This document shows, one piece after another, positions 21,923-60,000 of a stretch of DNA of 60,000 bases. A program made the translations under genes and the position numbers. The stretch is from Cristatella mucedo. Taxonomy: Eukaryota; Bryozoa; Phylactolaemata; Cristatellidae. The notes below the pieces were generated by a model that saw only the letters and a program-made list of their open reading frames with translations, ran no database searches and had not been told where the DNA came from. Location: NCBI GenBank assembly GCA_009760855.2, contig WPIO01000001.1:19063501-19123500 (forward strand), in the 5' to 3' direction. The stretch's first letter is position 1, and the number at the start of each line of letters is the position of its first letter.

Positions 21923-22052
21923 ATATAATTCATTTGTATAGCACCCTAAAATAACTTATATCTATTCAGGTGCTTCACATATGTCAAGGGGCACGAACCC
22001 ACGACCTCAGCCAGACCTTGGTCGAGCGAACACCTTAAGCGCTGGGCTATAA
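21923..22052 (-). mobile_element. SINE family A
   Basis: Minus-oriented copy: ATAATTCATTTGTATAGCAC, TCTATTCAGGTGCTTCACAT, CACGACCTCAGCCAGACC and AACACCTTAAGCGC. The tRNA-like end is slightly truncated. Confidence 0.85.
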
Positions 22053-22913
22053 TTGTTACCATCGTGTGCCAAAAGGCAAGGCGCTGTGTACCGAAAGCTG
22101 TCGGCGTTATGGGACAAACTTCGTTTGTGCACTGCTTGCTTTAATATATCAAGAGTAAGTGTAACTTCATTTTAGGTGTGCGAAATTAAAACATGGAGTG
22201 GAGCTCATTTCGTGTTTACTTGGCAGTTTTCAAAACAAACATCTACTTGCCTGCTCCAATATTCTCGCTACAAACTTTCTTCAGATAAGAAAAACACAGG
22301 CCTAGACTTAGAATCACGCTCCCATAATTCGATGGAGGAAAAAACTTTTGAATCCATAGTACTTCAGAATATTTACTTTATAGATGACCGCAATTACACG
22401 CTGCTGTAAGCAAAGCTGGGGCTGCAAAGCAGCTGCTATTCACTATTCACGGGATTACGAGCTTACGGATGCCTTGTCGCCGGCGGGGCTAAAGTCCTAC
22501 TATATACTCCTACAGACGTTTCTTTAGTTGCCAATGGCGTGTCTCACAACACTTTTAGGAGTCGTGCAATCGACACCCTGAGCAGCACGTCCGTCTACTC
22601 TTTTGTCCCACAGCCAAGCGTGCGCACCCATTGATGCGGGAGATTCCCAACTACCACGCCACAACTCACTTCCGCCGTTCCCTGTCTGGGGGGTGGGGTG
22701 AGCAGGCCAGGAATGCTCTGCCCACAGCTTTTTGGCTTGATTAGGAGGGTAAGCTGCGATATCTGGTGACACCTGCTGACCACCGAACATAGTCTTCGGG
22801 CCTTCCTAGTTTGCATTGCTCTTATGCAAGGCACAGAGGGACGCTTTTTCCACATAATCTGCCGATGAACCTGGCAGCTTCACACCGATCATCGCGATCT
22901 CGTGTTCAGGCAA
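22053..22913. other. E-Syt upstream region
   Basis: No promoter motif could be assigned. The last bases before the start codon (CTCGTGTTCAG then GCAA) look like a splice acceptor, so the translated first exon may follow a 5' UTR or coding intron whose upstream exon is not identified. Confidence 0.35.
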
Positions 22914-57521
<34,608 letters not shown>

Positions 57522-59182
57522 GTTTGTCAAATCGATGCATCACATTGCTTGCGCATACATGAGATTTGATCGTGACAGCTGTGGTGTTTTCCAGGACATC
57601 TAATACTGCATATTATTTTTTGCCAGCACATAGAAAGCAAAAGTTTTGCCCGATACTTTAAAAAGAAATGTGCAACCCATGCGCCCCGAAGCTGCTGTGC
57701 AAGTAAACCCTAAGCTTAGTTTGAGATATCGTCTGACCTCTGGCATTAAATTGTGGGTTTCTCACTAGGATCTCAAACTGGACTGATAAGTGAAACTTCA
57801 TAAGACAGACATACCCCGGTGATGCCGAAGTCTATTTCGGTCATGTGCCGGTTGAGAAATCATCACTTGAAACAAAATATAACCCCTGTAGTTTCACAGG
57901 TTGCTCCCAAGAAACAGTATGCCTTCCTTTTCCCTTCTACTCGATGCCCGTTTGAGAGCTCTTGAGACCTTTGATGCTGCATTCCCAGATGCATACGAAC
58001 CAAAAGTAAAACTTCAAAATGTGGCTGCATCTGCTTGAGGAGACACTTTTATAGGAGAAATTTACAGGTTTTAGAATGCCAGCAGTCTTCCGAATCATTT
58101 TCATAGTGGGACACTGTGGTGAGAGGGAATATTGCGGCCAGCTCTACCGTGAGTCCCTTGGCTAGCCCTGCGAGCAGCACTTCTTGAAAGAAGCCATAGC
58201 AGCATTGCCGAAGATGCATTAAGAACGTGGAATAACTGCGGGCCGTCAGAGGCAATGTTTGGAAGATCACGGCCACGGCAGTTGTCCTACGGGTACAATG
58301 TGCAGTGAAGGCAGAAAGCTAAAAAATGAATGAGTTCAAGGATCACTTGGCACCAGCTTGAGTGCATGCAGTCACCATTAGTATCAGACACCTTAATAAT
58401 GATGTAGATGTGCTCATGGTTTTCCGGCAAATGAGTACGTGGAATAATGTCCGGCAGTACTAGGAGAAAGCCTCAAAGCATGCATAAACATGGTTAAATT
58501 CTGTACGGGCCACCAGTGGACAGCCGTCGACTGGAGGAACGTTTTCAAGTCCATTGAGTCGGCAGCGACCGACGATGCACATACTTTTGCTGCCATTGCG
58601 ATACGCTGGGGTACGCTGGCCAAATTCTTTTAACATAGATTGCATTCGGTGAAGCATCGGTGGTATTGTTAGGCTGCTTGGCAATAATTGGTCTCACAGC
58701 TCTCCATAGAATAGATGGTTTCATTGATCGAGCAGCCTGTTGGATCTTTGTCCAAACATGTTATGGTAATTGTGCAGACGAATTAGCTTGTTTTCGTGCC
58801 TGATCAGTATTGTAGGTGTGCTTCTTGTGTTGTGCAGCTGTTCTGTGTGCCACTGTGGTGCCTCCAAATGACACTTGCTTACAAGTGTTGACTTAGATTA
58901 CCAGTGTTTGCACAAAACTTGTGTGCACCCTATGAATCAACACTAATCTTCAGCACTGCATTATTTTACAAAATCAGAGCCAAAGATTACTACCAGAAGG
59001 TAAAGTCATATGACGAAGCAACACATGGTACAAATTGTGGATGCTCCCACCTTGGTTAGTCTTCTAGATGTGAAAACATGCCAAGGTTATTTGCTTGGTG
59101 GTTTCTAGTGGGTTGGAAACAGTTGTGGCCCTCAAAGGATAGTTTTTTATTGCACCGTCAGAACATGCAATATAAAAAAATA
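57522..59182. other. E-Syt intron 13, nothing recognised
   Basis: The next expected segment (C2B strands with an N-P-x-W-like motif) was not found here, so the next exon is probably beyond the window. Confidence 0.4.
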
Positions 59183-59311
59183 TAATGCATTGTGGAGAAC
59201 TTAATCTCCATTCAGGCGCTTCACATATGCCTCGGGGCTAGAGCCCACGACCTCAGCCAGGCCTTGGTCGGGGCGAGCACCTTAACCGCTGGACCAAACC
59301 AGCTCGGCCTG
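59183..59311 (-). mobile_element. SINE family A
   Basis: GAGAACTTAATCTCCATTCA, GGGCTAGAGCCC, GGTCGGGGCGAGCACC and CCGCTGGACCAAACCAGC. The 3' tail is shortened but the tRNA-like head is complete. Confidence 0.85.
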
Positions 59312-59471
59312 ATAATGACAAAGTTAGAATTTTTGGATATGCCAGGCGTCCCCTTCTCGAAAAATGTATCTTAACGACTGTGCTGGGCACCCTTGAAGAG
59401 TGGTTTTTAGGCATCTGGGTTTATGCACAGGCAGACGTAGACCAGACCTGATTAAAATAAATAAATAAATC

Positions 59472-59640
59472 CTAGCTGATTAAACAGTCTCTTTTTGTAT
59501 AGCGAGAGAAGAGCCTTTACGGCTATCACCACCACTTGCAGTGGCGATAAAGAATCGCCCACCGCAAGAATCGAACCCACGACCTCGGGACCGAGGTCGT
59601 GAAAGCAACCGCCTTACCTAGTGTGCCATCACAGCTCACC
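59472..59640 (-). mobile_element. SINE family B
   Basis: Preceded by AAATAAATAAAT (the element's 3' end). Contains CAAGAATCGAACCCACGACC (B box) and CCTTACCTAGTGTGCCATCA. Nearly full length. Confidence 0.88.
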
Positions 59641-60000
59641 GATTTGATTACAGACTATTCAAGAAATCTTTATGCAGTTATGGCCTGAAAACAGCCGACT
59701 GTGTTTTCTGGTTAAAAAAGACCCCCGAACTGTGTAAAACTGTTTTGCAAATCTTGGCAAACAGCCGAGAAGCCAAAACTATGGTGATCTGCATGTGCTA
59801 GAAAGTTTGACTTGGTTAGTTTGTATTTCAAAATAAAATTATGACTGGGCTGTTTAGCTAACCATATGGAAAATGCGGTGGTGATGGTACGGCCTTTTCT
59901 ATTATAGAGCATGGGCTGTGGAGAACGATCACTAAAATTCTTGCCAGGCATTATTTGCAAAAACCAGCTCTAGGTATTATATACTGCATATTCCTTGTTC
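59641..60000. other. Right edge, nothing recognised
   Basis: Intronic or intergenic DNA without an identifiable feature. Confidence 0.4.

Overview
The window is animal nuclear DNA. Coding sequence is cut into short exons (42-324 bases) by GT-AG introns up to about 5.5 kb. The rest is dominated by 5'-truncated LINE copies, tRNA-derived SINEs, long dinucleotide microsatellites and a satellite array. Two conserved metazoan genes are recognisable, and the repeat content suggests an invertebrate with a repeat-rich genome. I cannot name the phylum from sequence alone.

Left end (1-4 kb, minus strand): the 5' end of a GLG1-type gene (Golgi apparatus protein 1, cysteine-rich Golgi/secretory membrane protein). 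Three phase-0 exons join into 214 residues holding a signal peptide and the first cysteine-rich repeats; the gene runs off the left edge.

4-22.9 kb: about 19 kb of intergenic DNA between two divergently transcribed genes. It holds a degenerate satellite of at least 14 units of about 170 bp (4.7-7.25 kb), nested LINE/SINE insertions (8.5-9.4 and 14.2-14.4 kb), a pair of about 400-bp LTR-like direct repeats around a 1.5-kb non-coding core (9.6-12.0 kb), an old relic of LINE reverse transcriptase (12.2-13.5 kb), and stretches where I see nothing.

22.9-57.5 kb, plus strand: an extended synaptotagmin (E-Syt) gene. Thirteen exons join without a frame break into 436 residues: an ER membrane hairpin, a complete SMP lipid-transfer domain, a complete C2A domain with its calcium-binding aspartates, and the first strands of C2B. 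The rest lies beyond the right edge. E-Syts tether the ER to the plasma membrane and move lipid between them. The introns carry most of the long CT/GT/GA/CA tracts, many LINE/SINE copies, a perfect 61-bp palindrome, and a short hAT transposon closely resembling the horizontally transferred SPIN family, flanked by an 8-bp target duplication.

One LINE family (L2/CR1-like, tail of ATT repeats) and two tRNA-derived SINE families recur throughout. SINE family A ends in a version of the LINE tail, so the LINE probably mobilises it. No bacterial-type systems, CRISPR arrays or rRNA genes were seen.
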